A DNA stretch of 64,000 nucleotides from Rheinheimera aquimaris (GTDB lineage Bacteria > Pseudomonadota > Gammaproteobacteria > Enterobacterales > Alteromonadaceae): positions 186,001 to 250,000 of the forward strand of contig NZ_JAJAVQ010000003.1 in NCBI RefSeq assembly GCF_020531985.1, read 5' to 3'. A program made the translations under genes and the position numbers. The notes beneath the pieces were generated by a model, which did no database searches, was not told where the DNA came from, and saw nothing but the letters and a program-made list of their open reading frames with translations. Below, one piece after another: positions 44,597-54,738 of the stretch (positions are counted from its first letter, which is position 1; each line of letters opens with the position of its first letter).

Positions 44597-45199
44597 CTAT
44601 CTATTTTCTGTTGGCTGGTAACTCATCACTGAGAGACGCTCGATACCGGTTAACTGCTGCAGCTTAGGCAGTTGCTGTTCCAGCTTTTCCTTACGCAGCT
44701 CAGGCCCCACCAGCACGCTGGTCAACCGTATACCTTCAGAACTGGTAATATTACGGGTAAAAGTCACAAAACCGGCCTGGCGCAGTTTTGCCACCAGCGC
44801 ATTGGCATTTTGCTCTTTACTAAATGAGCCGACCCGCACCACCCAGCCCGATTGAGCCAGTGCAGGGTTAGTTTGCGGCTGCACCTTTTTCTCTGTAGTA
44901 GGCGCAGTTACCTGAGCATACTGCTGAGCAGGCAACGTCTCTGTCGCGCCATTGTCCCCGGCATCTAATGGTTGTTCGTCCACAGGTTCAGCAGCTAGTT
45001 CTGCTTCAGCCTGGGTGAATACCTCAGGTTCCAACACTTGCTGTTGCTGAACACCCTGAAATTCAGGTCGGTTGGGGATCACCTTAAAATCATCTTTTAC
45101 CACCTGCTTCTCGCCATCCAGCAAATCCGGCAGGAAAATAATACCAGCCATAACCAGTATCGCAGTTCCAAGTAACCGATGTTTAAATGCGGGTGTCAC
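44597..45199 (-). CDS. dedD: SPOR-domain cell-division protein (DedD type)
   Basis: A 200-residue bitopic protein. An N-terminal membrane helix (HRLLGTAILVMAGIIFLPDLLDG) is followed by a Glu/Gln-rich linker and a C-terminal SPOR domain (GWVVRVGSFSKEQNANALVAKLRQAGFVTFTRNI … LTSVLVGPELRKEKLEQQLPKLQQLTG) that binds septal denuded peptidoglycan. The location between folC and cvpA is the standard dedD position. The first bases overlap the folC stop by 4. Confidence 0.93.
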   Translation of the reverse strand: MTPAFKHRLLGTAILVMAGIIFLPDLLDGEKQVVKDDFKVIPNRPEFQGVQQQQVLEPEVFTQAEAELAAEPVDEQPLDAGDNGATETLPAQQYAQVTAPTTEKKVQPQTNPALAQSGWVVRVGSFSKEQNANALVAKLRQAGFVTFTRNITSSEGIRLTSVLVGPELRKEKLEQQLPKLQQLTGIERLSVMSYQPTENR

Positions 45200-46473
45200 T
45201 TTGCCTCCAGATGGTCAGCCAACACGGCAGACACGGTGAAAAAAGAACCAAACACAACTAATAACTCGTCCGGCTGTAAATTAGCACGAATATCACGATA
45301 GGCTTGCTGTACGTCACTATACAGTTGAACGTCTGTCGGAACACCAGCAAGCGAATCCGCCAGCTGCTGAGCCGATGCGCCTCTTGCCCCGCCTAGGCTT
45401 ACAAGATGCCATTGATTAAACAAGGACGTCAAGGGTAACAGAGTTTGTTGAATATCCTTATCTTTTAACATACCACACAATGCCCAGATCTGCCGGTACT
45501 GTGGTTTTAGTTTGCGCAGCTGCTCTGCCAGATAGCCAGCAGACTGCGGATTATGTGCCACATCCACGATAATGGCAGGCTGTTGCTGTAGCCATTGCAT
45601 ACGCCCGGGAAGGGTTAGTCCTGCCAGCGCTGATGATAAATCCGATGGCTCCGGCAGCAAATTAAGGCACTCCAGTACAGCCAGCGCGCATGCAGCGTTC
45701 TGAACCGGCATCGCAGGTAAAGGTAACTCGCGGTACGACGCAGTATCGCTATACCAGTGCCAGCTGTTGGCAGCTTCGCTATAGTGGTAGTGTTCTTTTA
45801 CCTGTCTGACGTGACATGCCAGCAAGGCAGCATGTTTTAGCACAGAAACCGGCGGGCTCAGGTCGCCTATTACAACCGGTTGGCCGTGTCTGAAAATACC
45901 GGCCTTCTCAAAGCCAATACTTTCTCTGTCGTTACCGAGCCAGTCCTGATGATCTAAATCGACGGTTGTAATAACACTGATATCAGGGCTGATAATATTA
46001 GTTGCATCTAAGCGCCCCCCCAGCCCAACCTCAATCAGGCAAAAATCCGGCTGCCTAATTTGCAAAATCCTAAATGCGACCAGAGTCGTGAACTCAAAAT
46101 AGGTCAGCGCGATGTCACCGCGTAACCGTTCAACAAAAGCAAAAGCATCTACCCAGTCGGTGTCTGACAAGTCAGCATTATTGACACGCAAACGCTCGTT
46201 AAAATGTAACAAGTGCGGTGAGCTGTACACTCCAACACTGTACCCCTGCGCCAGTAACAGCTGTTCCAAAGCCCGCGCCGTAGTGCCTTTGCCATTGGTG
46301 CCACCGATCAAAATACTTTTACCCGGCAAGCTTTGTAAACCTGCGCGACTGGCAACGCTCTGGATACGTTCTAAACCCAGTTCAATTTGATGTACAGGAT
46401 GGCTTTGCTCTATATAACAAAGCCAATCGTCCAGAGTCTGGCACGATTGGCTGGCTGGTGTAGCTACAGACAT
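45196..46473 (-). CDS. folC: Bifunctional dihydrofolate synthase / folylpolyglutamate synthase
   Basis: About 425 residues from the ATG at 46473 (MSVATPASQSCQTLDDWLCYIEQSHPVHQIELGLERI). The frame extends to 46533, but that stretch overlaps accD and lacks homology. The Mur-ligase ATP site is ILIGGTNGKGTTARALEQLL, with LLHFNERLRVNN, CLIEVGLGGRLDATNII and DHQDWLGNDRESIGFEKAGIF. It adds glutamate to dihydropteroate and to folates. It follows accD by 7 bases and overlaps dedD at its end, so accD-folC-dedD are likely one operon. Confidence 0.96.
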   Translation of the reverse strand: MSVATPASQSCQTLDDWLCYIEQSHPVHQIELGLERIQSVASRAGLQSLPGKSILIGGTNGKGTTARALEQLLLAQGYSVGVYSSPHLLHFNERLRVNNADLSDTDWVDAFAFVERLRGDIALTYFEFTTLVAFRILQIRQPDFCLIEVGLGGRLDATNIISPDISVITTVDLDHQDWLGNDRESIGFEKAGIFRHGQPVVIGDLSPPVSVLKHAALLACHVRQVKEHYHYSEAANSWHWYSDTASYRELPLPAMPVQNAACALAVLECLNLLPEPSDLSSALAGLTLPGRMQWLQQQPAIIVDVAHNPQSAGYLAEQLRKLKPQYRQIWALCGMLKDKDIQQTLLPLTSLFNQWHLVSLGGARGASAQQLADSLAGVPTDVQLYSDVQQAYRDIRANLQPDELLVVFGSFFTVSAVLADHLEAK

Positions 46474-46480
46474 GGATCCC

Positions 46481-47356
46481 TTAAGCGGCGTCGTGCTCCG
46501 ACACCGGAGCAGGCAACTGCATAAACTTAGCAACTAATCGCGCAATTGTATCGCGCATTTTGCGCCGGTCAACAATCATGTCGATAGCACCATGTTCAAG
46601 CAGGAATTCACTGCGCTGGAAACCTTCCGGTAACTTCTCGCGCACAGTTTGCTCGATTACCCGTGGGCCGGCAAATCCAATCAGAGCTTTGGGCTCACCA
46701 ATATTGATATCGCCGAGCATAGCCAGACTGGCAGATACCCCACCCATCGTCGGATCCGTCAACACTGAGATGTAAGGTAGTCCCTGCTCACTCATCTTTG
46801 CCAGCGCAGCGCTGGTTTTTGCCATCTGCATCAGTGAAAACAATGCTTCCTGCATCCTCGCACCACCACTGGCAGAGAAACAGACAAAAGGAACTTTATG
46901 CTGCAAAGCATGTTCCACACCCGCGACAAACTTAGCACCGACTACCGATGCCATCGAGCCACCCATGAATTCAAATTCAAATGCTGCAGCGACAATCGGC
47001 ATACCCTTTAAGGTGCCATGCATCACGACCATGGCATCTTTTTCGTTGGTATCTTTTTGAGCTGCGGCGATACGGTCTTTATAACGTTTGCTGTCTTTAA
47101 ACTTAAGCAGATCCTGTGGTTCAAGCTCCGCGGCCAGCTCTTTTACCGCACCACTGTCTAAGAAGCTGGTCAGCCTGGCCCGGGCCGACACCCGCATATG
47201 ATGGTCGCACTTAGGGCAAACGCCGAGATTTCTGTCTAAATCAGCCTTATATAAAACCGCCTCGCACGAGGTACATTTTGTCCAGACACCTTCCGGGATA
47301 TTTCGACGCGCGGAAGAAGAGGATGTTCTGGGCAAGATCTTTTCTAACCAACTCAT
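46481..47356 (-). CDS. accD: Acetyl-CoA carboxylase carboxyltransferase subunit beta
   Basis: A 291-residue subunit of the enzyme making malonyl-CoA for fatty-acid synthesis. The N-terminal zinc ribbon ([23 protein letters not shown]) is followed by the carboxyltransferase fold ([67 protein letters not shown]). It works with AccA. The length is slightly under E. coli's 304. Confidence 0.97.
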   Translation of the reverse strand: MSWLEKILPRTSSSSARRNIPEGVWTKCTSCEAVLYKADLDRNLGVCPKCDHHMRVSARARLTSFLDSGAVKELAAELEPQDLLKFKDSKRYKDRIAAAQKDTNEKDAMVVMHGTLKGMPIVAAAFEFEFMGGSMASVVGAKFVAGVEHALQHKVPFVCFSASGGARMQEALFSLMQMAKTSAALAKMSEQGLPYISVLTDPTMGGVSASLAMLGDINIGEPKALIGFAGPRVIEQTVREKLPEGFQRSEFLLEHGAIDMIVDRRKMRDTIARLVAKFMQLPAPVSEHDAA

Positions 47357-47494
47357 ATATATGTCCTATTGCTGGCAACACCGCCTGAGGCCATGTTGAA
47401 AAACGTTAAACAACGCCAAAATTCAGTAAACCGGCGCTATTAAAGCATAAAACCCTATATATCGAATATAGAGAACTGGTCTTAGTAGTGACAG

Positions 47495-48280
47495 TTAGCG
47501 TGGTAAAAACAACGGACCAGGTTCCGTTTTCGGTATACCAAAATGGTCTGGATAATCCACATCGACCAGATATAGACCGCCAGGTTTAGCAGTTGCCGCA
47601 GCTAAATTACGATTTTTTGCCGCCAGTAGCTCAGCTATCCATTCAGGCGGCCGGTTTTGCATACCTACTTCCAGCAGGCTACCGGTAATGTTACGTACCA
47701 TATGATGTAAAAATGCATTGGCTTTGATATCCAGCACAATGTAATCACCACGGCGCACTATCGTTAAATGGTGTACGTTACGAAACGGGCTGTGCGATTG
47801 ACATTGTATTGCACGAAATGAGCTAAAGTCCTGCTCACCAAGTAAATAAGGCGCAGCTTGCTGCATCAACTCAATGTTGAGTGTCTGATGATAGTGACTA
47901 AGCCCGGTACGCAAAATAGCAGGCCGATACCTGTGATTGTATATGATGTAGCGGTAGCGCCTGGCTGTTGCACTGAAGCGGGCATGAAAATCATCGGCAA
48001 CAGGCGTTGCCCAGCGCACGGCTACTGCGTCGGGTAGCTGAGCATTCGTACCCATTACCCAAGCTTTATTATCACGCACCGCTGTCGTATCAAAATGCAC
48101 TACCTGCCCGGTTGCGTGCACACCGGCATCGGTACGCCCGGCACAAAACAGCTCCACCGGCTGGTTGGCGACTTTTGACAACGCTGTTTCCAGTTCCTGC
48201 TGAACGCTGTTTACTTCACGCTGGCGCTGCCAACCATAAAATGCTGAACCATCATATTCGATACCCAGTGCAATGCGCAT
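47495..48280 (-). CDS. truA: tRNA pseudouridine(38-40) synthase
   Basis: A 261-residue enzyme that isomerises U38-U40 in tRNA anticodon arms. The catalytic Asp is in the motif [20 protein letters not shown]. Other conserved stretches are [32 protein letters not shown] and [17 protein letters not shown]. It sits between fimV and accD; in Pseudomonas trpF lies between truA and accD but here it is absent. Confidence 0.97.
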   Translation of the reverse strand: MRIALGIEYDGSAFYGWQRQREVNSVQQELETALSKVANQPVELFCAGRTDAGVHATGQVVHFDTTAVRDNKAWVMGTNAQLPDAVAVRWATPVADDFHARFSATARRYRYIIYNHRYRPAILRTGLSHYHQTLNIELMQQAAPYLLGEQDFSSFRAIQCQSHSPFRNVHHLTIVRRGDYIVLDIKANAFLHHMVRNITGSLLEVGMQNRPPEWIAELLAAKNRNLAAATAKPGGLYLVDVDYPDHFGIPKTEPGPLFLPR

Positions 48281-48351
48281 GCCGTCCCCTCTTGATAAAA
48301 CGGCGGCGATTATAACGCAAGCCTGCTGTTATTACAGCGCTTGCTGCAATC

Positions 48352-50910
48352 TTACTCTCTAAGACTTTGGGCCTCCGCTTTGACGTTATCCGGCGCATCC
48401 GACGCCAGAATATCATCAAGCAGTAAGTCCGCGCTTTCGCGGTCATCTATCTCGATATAGGCCCTTACCAAATCAAGTTTCGCTGAATAACCATTATCTT
48501 CGCTATCTACGTCCCGTCTTTCATGCTCGCCAATGATATCTGCGTAATCTTCTAAACCTACGTCTACATTTAATTGAGTAAAGCGGTCAGGATCCTGCTC
48601 CTGCCGTTCTGCATTAGCAAGCAAACTGTCTATTTCAACAAAGTCCTCGTCGCCAAAATCAAAGCTGTCATCATGTTCTGCATTTGAGATTACAGCATCG
48701 CTGGATTGGTTTTCTGCTGGCTCTGCGTCGTCCAGATTATCCGCCATGGCTTCTAATTCAGTCATCAGCGAATCAAACTGCGTATCCGGTATCGGATCCA
48801 GTTCGGGCTCAGTTTCGGCGGGCGTATCACCTGCTACAGATAATAAATCTTCTTCCGTCAGCTCATCCTGATCCATCAATAAAAGCTCAGGCGCTAAATC
48901 ATCAGGCAGAGACAGCTCCGATTCTTCGTCCTGTGTATCATCCGCCTCAAGCTCAAGCTGAGGATACTGATCTAATATTTTACTCGGGTTTTCAACAGAC
49001 AATGCAGCATCTGTAGGTTGAGTTACTGAAGCATCATCTGAGGTGGTCAGATCCAAAGATGTCAGCACAGTGTCCTGCTCTTCCGACTCGGTGACATCCA
49101 GCAGTTCGTCCTGACTACTAACATCCCCGTTACCGCCATCAAAGTCCAAATTGCTATCCTGGGTGACCTCAGCAGAAGCCTGCTGATGGCTGTCAGGCAA
49201 GGCGTCGTGAACCTGATCAAGCAGCTCTGCCAGTTCTGCACTTAACAGTGCTTCCTCACTGTTATCAAACTCATCTGTATCAGCTGTTGATGCCAAATCA
49301 TCACTTTCAGCTACCAGACTTTCCGCAAATTCCTCCAGCTCAGAACTGTCGAAACTTTCTATTTCGGGCACATCAGTAGCACTGCTGTCTGTAACGTCTA
49401 CTTCAGCAGCTTCACTAACGTCAGCTTCTGACGACTTCTCTGCCAAGGCTATGTCTGACAGGGCCTGACTCAATTGTTGCTCCTGAGTCTGCTCCCGAGC
49501 TACGGCTGGTTCATCAGGCTCGTCTAAATCAATTTCTTCAATCAGTTCATCAACGTCAAATTCATCCGGCAGCACCGGATCTTCAAACGGATCAGCATCG
49601 GCTGTTGTATCTTGCACAGTAGCTTGCTGTTCTGCTTCGACCTCCAACCCGATGCTGTCTTCTTCATCGGCAAGCTCTATTACAACATCATCATCGTCTT
49701 CAGCCGCCAGCAGTGCAGATAAGTCGGTATCAGACAAAATATTGTCCGGGTCAAATGCGTCCTCAGGCTCAGGCGCCGCCTCTTTGGCTGGACGCTCGTC
49801 AGATGGCAGCAGGCTATCATCTTCAAAAGATAAGGCGTCATCGAATTCCTGCAGCTCGTCACTAAGATCTGGTTCTACTGAGTCCGGGCCTGCACTAAAA
49901 GCGTCCTCCAGCAATGCATCGTCAATCTCAAACAGGCTCTCATCCAGGTCGTTGTTATCGTCCAGTGGTGGCAAAGGCGATTGATAAGATGGGTCGGGCA
50001 TCGGCTCTGTCGTAGCCGCATGAATAACCTCTTCAGTTTGACGGCTACGTTTTTTCACCCATAGCAAAATACTAAATAGCACCAGCAAGGCGGGAATACA
50101 GGCTGCCAAAACCCAGGCGATAGGATTTTTAAACCACTGCTGCCAATCTACCCCTTCTGCTGCTGCAGCTTCCTGCTCTGCTTTTGCCTGTAATAGCTCT
50201 GATTGCTGAGCAAGCAGTTGAGATATTTGCTGTTGCAGTTCGCTGTCTTCACCCAACTGAGATTTTATTAGCGCCAGCTCTTGCTCGACTTTACTCAAGC
50301 TGGTTTTAAGTTGCAGATTCTCAGCAACGATTGCTTCCACCTGCTGCATAGAGTCAGCAAACTGACTACGAAGACTATCCAGCTCCATACGTTGCTGCTG
50401 GTCAATTCTGGTCAATTCCTGCTGAAGCTTTTGTGCATCATCAGTTGAAGGCGCAGCTTTTTCCGGTGCTACTGTCGTTTGCCTGGCAGCGGCATTTTTT
50501 TGCCGTGTGGCCCACTCTTTATCATCACGCTCTGATTTATCCCGTGCAGTATTCAGATCAATTTGCTGAATTTCCTGCAAGCTGGGTAATACCAGCACGG
50601 ACCCCGGGCGAAGATGATTCAGATTGTTATCCAGAAAGGCATCCGGGTTTTTCAGATACAGCGCATACATCACCTGATAAAGGCTGATATTTCCTTCCGG
50701 TTTAATGCGCTCGGCTACGCGCCACAGCGTATCAGAGGGGCTAAGCGGGCCTACCGTTAATGGCGCTGGCGGTACATCTGTGCTGCGCGGCCCGCGAATT
50801 TTTGTAGTTCTTTCCTGCGCCAGCGCACATGACGAAAAATTGACGAGCACGGTAATAATGAGAACAAATAACACTGGCATTAAAAGCTTCCTACCCCAAT
50901 TCAGGCGCAT
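48352..50910 (-). CDS. fimV: FimV-family polar hub protein with C-terminal TPR domain
   Basis: An 852-residue protein. It has a signal sequence (MPVLFVLIITVLVNFSSCALAQ) and a FimV N-terminal domain with LysM-like peptidoglycan-binding part (VGPLSPSDTLWRVAERIKPEGNISLYQVMYALYLKNPDAFLDNNLNHLRPGSVLVLPS). A coiled-coil rich in Gln follows, then a membrane helix (IAWVLAACIPALLVLFSILLWV) and a cytoplasmic domain of about 500 residues that is extremely rich in Asp and Glu. It ends with the FimV C-terminal motif (YSAKLDLVRAYIEIDDRESADLLLDDIL). In Pseudomonas FimV organises type IV pili and polar signalling; in Vibrio and Shewanella the HubP form recruits polar proteins. Confidence 0.93.
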   Translation of the reverse strand: MRLNWGRKLLMPVLFVLIITVLVNFSSCALAQERTTKIRGPRSTDVPPAPLTVGPLSPSDTLWRVAERIKPEGNISLYQVMYALYLKNPDAFLDNNLNHLRPGSVLVLPSLQEIQQIDLNTARDKSERDDKEWATRQKNAAARQTTVAPEKAAPSTDDAQKLQQELTRIDQQQRMELDSLRSQFADSMQQVEAIVAENLQLKTSLSKVEQELALIKSQLGEDSELQQQISQLLAQQSELLQAKAEQEAAAAEGVDWQQWFKNPIAWVLAACIPALLVLFSILLWVKKRSRQTEEVIHAATTEPMPDPSYQSPLPPLDDNNDLDESLFEIDDALLEDAFSAGPDSVEPDLSDELQEFDDALSFEDDSLLPSDERPAKEAAPEPEDAFDPDNILSDTDLSALLAAEDDDDVVIELADEEDSIGLEVEAEQQATVQDTTADADPFEDPVLPDEFDVDELIEEIDLDEPDEPAVAREQTQEQQLSQALSDIALAEKSSEADVSEAAEVDVTDSSATDVPEIESFDSSELEEFAESLVAESDDLASTADTDEFDNSEEALLSAELAELLDQVHDALPDSHQQASAEVTQDSNLDFDGGNGDVSSQDELLDVTESEEQDTVLTSLDLTTSDDASVTQPTDAALSVENPSKILDQYPQLELEADDTQDEESELSLPDDLAPELLLMDQDELTEEDLLSVAGDTPAETEPELDPIPDTQFDSLMTELEAMADNLDDAEPAENQSSDAVISNAEHDDSFDFGDEDFVEIDSLLANAERQEQDPDRFTQLNVDVGLEDYADIIGEHERRDVDSEDNGYSAKLDLVRAYIEIDDRESADLLLDDILASDAPDNVKAEAQSLRE

Positions 50911-51081
50911 ATGTATAAGATGTCGGCAGCAACAGGTACCGGCTTTAATTATGTTGCAAACAATGTTCCAACTTTACAAGCCCGTTCACTGCACGGAAAT
51001 ATAATGCACTGATACCATTATGACTAGTTTTTCTGACTCTGGGTAAACTGATAACAACATCTAAGCAGGACATAAAAGCAG

Positions 51082-51106
51082 AAAAAAGGCTCCACTTGGG
51101 AGCCTT
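51082..51106 (-). terminator. Terminator after asd
   Basis: AAGGCTCC and GGAGCCTT pair around a 5-base loop. On the minus strand a T-run follows. Confidence 0.88.
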
Positions 51107-51113
51107 GCTTGTT

Positions 51114-52133
51114 TTACAAATAATCGCGGATAAGATGCTCAGCTATCTGAATACTGTTTGTTGCGGCGCCTTTTCGTATGTTGTCGGCAACTACCCAAAG
51201 GTTAATGCCATTTTCATGCGATAAATCCTGTCGGATGCGGCCCACAAAAACCTCATCTTTACCTGCCGCGCTACAGACCTGGGTTGGGAAATCAGCATTG
51301 TTTTCCAGCAATACCACACCTGGTGCATCAGCAAGCAATGCTTTAACCTGTTCAACACTTATCGGCATGCGGGTTTCTATGTGTACAGCTTCAGCATGGC
51401 CAAAAAACACAGGAACTCTTACCGCAGTGGCATTGACAGCAATACTGTCGTCACCGAAGATTTTCTGTGTTTCCCAGTGCATTTTCATCTCTTCCTTGGT
51501 GTAACCGTTATCCAGAAACACATCAATTTGCGGTATAACATTAAAAGCTATCTGACGGGCGAACTTCCCCTCGCTTTCAATCGGCCGGCCATTCATCAGT
51601 TGTGCCGCTTCATGCGCCAGCGCTTCAACGGCATCCTGACCTGCACCGCTGACTGACTGATAAGTGGCCACGTTGATCCGGCTGATGCCAACAGCGTCAT
51701 GAATGGGTTTAAGTGCGACCAACATCTGAATAGTTGAGCAATTCGGGTTAGCGATAATATTACGGTTACGGTAGTCTGCAATGGCATGTGCGTTTACTTC
51801 CGGCACGACCAATGGAATATCATGCTCGTAGCGGTAATGTGATGTGTTATCTATCACTACACAACCCGCGTCTGCTGCTTTGGGTGCATATATTGCTGAC
51901 ACACTGCCACCGGCCGAGAATAATCCAATTTGCGCTTGAGACCAGTCAAAGGTTTCGGCATCAATAACTTTGATTTTCTTGCCCTTAAACGTCACGGTAC
52001 CACCAGCCGACCGGCTGCTGGCAAGCGGAAACAATTCTGCGACCGGAAAATCGCGTTGTTCCAGAATTTCAATTAAATGTTGTCCAACCAACCCTGTTGC
52101 ACCTAAAACGGCAACATTATATTGCGAAGCCAT
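51114..52133 (-). CDS. asd: Aspartate-semialdehyde dehydrogenase
   Basis: A 339-residue enzyme making aspartate semialdehyde for Lys, Met, Thr and diaminopimelate. Rossmann start NVAVLGATGLVGQHLIEILE, active-site Cys in IANPNCSTIQMLVAL and the conserved VRVPVFFGHAEAVHIE (active-site His region). The presence of the catalytic Cys separates it from the inactive Usg homologue found next to truA-pdxB in E. coli. It is 14 bases downstream of pdxB, so the two are probably co-transcribed, and it precedes fimV as in Pseudomonas. Confidence 0.95.
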   Translation of the reverse strand: MASQYNVAVLGATGLVGQHLIEILEQRDFPVAELFPLASSRSAGGTVTFKGKKIKVIDAETFDWSQAQIGLFSAGGSVSAIYAPKAADAGCVVIDNTSHYRYEHDIPLVVPEVNAHAIADYRNRNIIANPNCSTIQMLVALKPIHDAVGISRINVATYQSVSGAGQDAVEALAHEAAQLMNGRPIESEGKFARQIAFNVIPQIDVFLDNGYTKEEMKMHWETQKIFGDDSIAVNATAVRVPVFFGHAEAVHIETRMPISVEQVKALLADAPGVVLLENNADFPTQVCSAAGKDEVFVGRIRQDLSHENGINLWVVADNIRKGAATNSIQIAEHLIRDYL

Positions 52134-52147
52134 GACTGTTCCTCTAA

Positions 52148-53269
52148 TTATTGAGCTAGGCCAAAACCTAATTGCAGCAAATAGTCGGGTACGCTATTGC
52201 CACACAATTGTAACGAGCTGAACTCGCGCCGCGCGGGATAGCTTTTGCGCAACCTGTCAAACCCCTGTTCAGCTAAATGTTGACGCAAGATAGCATCGTC
52301 ACGACGCACATCATATAACAGTCTCGCCAGGTTTTGGACATCTGGAAGCCCAAAATTTGCACTAATTTGAACTTTTTCCATTGCTGGTATCGGCAACAAC
52401 TCACTTAGCTGCTGGTTAGCGGGTATTCCCTGTAACTGACAGTACTGCTGATACAGCATTTCTGTGCCCCTGGCTTTGCCTTCCACACTGTGTCCGGCAA
52501 TATGCACTGTAGCTATGTCGGTATAAGGCAATAAAGCTGTTAAAATATCAGGCTCATTTTCCCATACATCAAGCACTATGGGGCGACGTGATTTTGTTGC
52601 TGCAACATCAGCCAGCAGTGCATTGTTATTTAAAATTGCACCACGAGCGGCATTAATCAGCGCGCAGTCCGGCTTTAAACTTAGCAATGTTTCTTTGTTT
52701 AGCATATGCCTTGTTGGCCAGCGCCCGCCTGATGTTAGGGGCGCATGAAAGCTTATAATATCAGCTTGCTTACATAGCTGTTCAAAGCTGGTATGCACAA
52801 AACTGCTTTCGCGTTCAGCTCTTGGCGGGTCACATAGCAACACACTAATGTTCATCGCTTGCAGCGCCTTAGCCAAACGCGAGCCTATATTACCTACGCC
52901 AACAATACCCACAGTTTTGTCGGTCAGATCCCATTGGTACTTCTCGGCCAAACACCACAGACTACTGAGAACATATTCAGTGACCGATTGTGCATTACAG
53001 CCGGGAGCACTGACAAAAGGAATATTACGCTGTGCCAGGTACTGCTGATCAATATGGTCAATACCAATGGTTGCAGTACCAACAAAACGCAACCGGCTAT
53101 TCATAGCCAAAAGCGCAGCATCAACATTGGTTACGGAGCGCACCAACAGAATATCTGCATCCTTTAGCTGCTCAGCGGTAACAGTACGGCCATTAAATAA
53201 ATGAACGTCACCCAGTTCAGCAAAGAATTGCTGCACTAACGGCATATTTTCATCGGCAAAAATTTGCAT
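52148..53269 (-). CDS. pdxB: Erythronate-4-phosphate dehydrogenase
   Basis: A 373-residue D-2-hydroxyacid dehydrogenase of pyridoxal-phosphate synthesis. It begins MQIFADENMPLVQQFFAELGDV, has the NAD motif VGIVGVGNIGSRLAKAL, the catalytic Arg/Glu/His set in LINAARGAILNNNALL, VLDVWENEPDI and VHIAGHSVEGKARGTEMLYQQYC, and the PdxB-specific C-terminal dimerisation domain (YDVRRDDAILRQHLAEQGFDRLRKSYPARREFSSL). The length is close to E. coli's 378. Confidence 0.96.
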   Translation of the reverse strand: MQIFADENMPLVQQFFAELGDVHLFNGRTVTAEQLKDADILLVRSVTNVDAALLAMNSRLRFVGTATIGIDHIDQQYLAQRNIPFVSAPGCNAQSVTEYVLSSLWCLAEKYQWDLTDKTVGIVGVGNIGSRLAKALQAMNISVLLCDPPRAERESSFVHTSFEQLCKQADIISFHAPLTSGGRWPTRHMLNKETLLSLKPDCALINAARGAILNNNALLADVAATKSRRPIVLDVWENEPDILTALLPYTDIATVHIAGHSVEGKARGTEMLYQQYCQLQGIPANQQLSELLPIPAMEKVQISANFGLPDVQNLARLLYDVRRDDAILRQHLAEQGFDRLRKSYPARREFSSLQLCGNSVPDYLLQLGFGLAQ

Positions 53270-53321
53270 TAGACCTTCCAGGTAGCAAAGTCAGAAACTG
53301 GCGGCAGTGTAACAAATAGCA

Positions 53322-53353
53322 CAAAGCCAGCCTAATGTATCAGGCTGGCTTTG
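53322..53353. terminator. 12-bp hairpin after the DUF4198 gene
   Basis: CAAAGCCAGCCT and AGGCTGGCTTTG pair perfectly around 8 bases. The tail on the minus strand has few T, so termination may be partial. It separates the PepSY operon from pdxB. Confidence 0.6.
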
Positions 53354-53371
53354 AAAGAAAAAAACATCTCG

Positions 53372-54172
53372 TTAAGGCAAAGCAACTTCGAAGGTATAAG
53401 TAACCGACTCCCTGACCTTGTCGGCCAGTGCTGTCGCGCTATCTGCAGAATAAGAAGCCTCTATCAGGTAACGGCCTGCGTGCTGCGGTGTGAAGCTGAA
53501 GCTGCCGTCTGCCGCCGTCTCAAAATCGACGCGACCGGCTTCGTTACGATATAGCTCACCGGCATAAGACAATACGCCTTTTACACCAGCCTGGGGTTTG
53601 CCATCCAGATTAAACACAAATGACAGTTTCTCTCCGGCCACGGCATCGGCCGGATGCGTTTCGCTGCTGAGTTCAAGCCCTTCGCCACGAACTTTGACGA
53701 CAGTATTTGTTGGACCATTTACTGTGACATAAGCAAAATTGCGGCTGCGGATCTGCACCGTCTCTACATTAGCTGCACCTTGCGGTAACTGAGCAGTGCG
53801 CTCCTGCTTATTTACCATCAGCCGCTTGCGTTCACCGTTTAGCTCATAACTGGTAAAAAAACGCAGCGGATTGGCCAGTTCAATACGGTAAGTACCGTCG
53901 CCGCCAAGCTGCACATCGGCCATGGATTTACGCTTGCCCTGATACACATCAGTAACCGGCTTAACGCTGCCATCCGGCAGATACAGCTTAAGTGCGTTTA
54001 ACCCTATACCTTTGTCCGGTACAAATGTCATATTTGCTGCGGATGCATCTACCGCAATCCAGCTATCTGGCTTAGATAATACATAATGGCTTGGTACAAC
54101 CCACAAGGTGTGAGCACTCAAGCTACTGCTGATAAGCAGCGACGATAAAAGCAAAACAGATTTCTTCAACAT
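53372..54172 (-). CDS. DUF4198-family periplasmic protein
   Basis: A 266-residue protein with a signal peptide (MLKKSVLLLSSLLISSSLSAHTLWVVPSHYVLSKPDSWIAVDASAANMTFV), followed by the DUF4198 pattern: GIGLNALKLYLPDGSVKPV, an Ig-like middle (FNLDGKPQAGVKGVLSYAGELYRNE) and FSFTPQHAGRYLIEASYS. Family members are often found beside TonB receptors and PepSY proteins and regulated by Fur; the mature N-terminal His is conserved in metal-handling relatives. It is the last gene of the predicted Fur-controlled trio. Biochemical function is unknown. Confidence 0.85.
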   Translation of the reverse strand: MLKKSVLLLSSLLISSSLSAHTLWVVPSHYVLSKPDSWIAVDASAANMTFVPDKGIGLNALKLYLPDGSVKPVTDVYQGKRKSMADVQLGGDGTYRIELANPLRFFTSYELNGERKRLMVNKQERTAQLPQGAANVETVQIRSRNFAYVTVNGPTNTVVKVRGEGLELSSETHPADAVAGEKLSFVFNLDGKPQAGVKGVLSYAGELYRNEAGRVDFETAADGSFSFTPQHAGRYLIEASYSADSATALADKVRESVTYTFEVALP

Positions 54173-54212
54173 AGCAAGTCCTTGTTATCAGTATTGATTC
54201 TGACCGGTACGA

Positions 54213-54707
54213 TTAATGTAAACGTGCAGTAATGTCACCCAGCTCCCCATCCGCCGCAATATCAATAACAGCGCCTTTGGCGGGCAACATGAATTCTTGT
54301 TTCACCAGACTGCGGCCACCTTGTTCACGGGCAGCCTCTATCAGCAGGTGATACTGGCCATCAGCCAGTGATTGACCTTGATCATCCTTACCATCCCACT
54401 GCAGGGTGTAAGTACCAGGCTTTTGCGTTGCACCGCTGACAGCATCAACCAAAGCAGTATTGCTGCGGCCAATCTTGCGCCAGAATCGGCGTAAATCTTT
54501 CAGCCAGTCAGGCTTTTCAACCCACAGCGCGATTAATCTAACCGGCTGTTGCTGAGCATCCTCAACCCACACTGCAACATAAGGACGATGGTACTGGCTG
54601 GTTTCAATTTCCGGCAGCTGCACTGCAATCTCATGCGGTGCGGCCTCAACGCCGCAGGTCAATATTGCGCTAAAACATACAACTAAAATGGCGCTGGTTA
54701 ATCTCAT
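54213..54707 (-). CDS. DUF2271-family periplasmic protein
   Basis: A 164-residue protein from the ATG at 54707, which has a GGGGAAG ribosome site and a signal peptide (MRLTSAILVVCFSAILTCGVEA). The open frame upstream overlaps the PepSY gene and is not coding. DUF2271 features are YHRPYVAVWVEDAQQQPVRLIALWVEKPDWLKDLRRFWR and the FlgD-like GTYTLQWDGKDDQGQSLADGQYHLLIEAAREQGG. DUF2271 genes commonly pair with PepSY and DUF4198 genes in iron-responsive clusters. Function unknown. Confidence 0.87.
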   Translation of the reverse strand: MRLTSAILVVCFSAILTCGVEAAPHEIAVQLPEIETSQYHRPYVAVWVEDAQQQPVRLIALWVEKPDWLKDLRRFWRKIGRSNTALVDAVSGATQKPGTYTLQWDGKDDQGQSLADGQYHLLIEAAREQGGRSLVKQEFMLPAKGAVIDIAADGELGDITARLH

Positions 54708-54738
54708 AAACTTCCCCTGTAAGCTGCAAGTAACGGTA

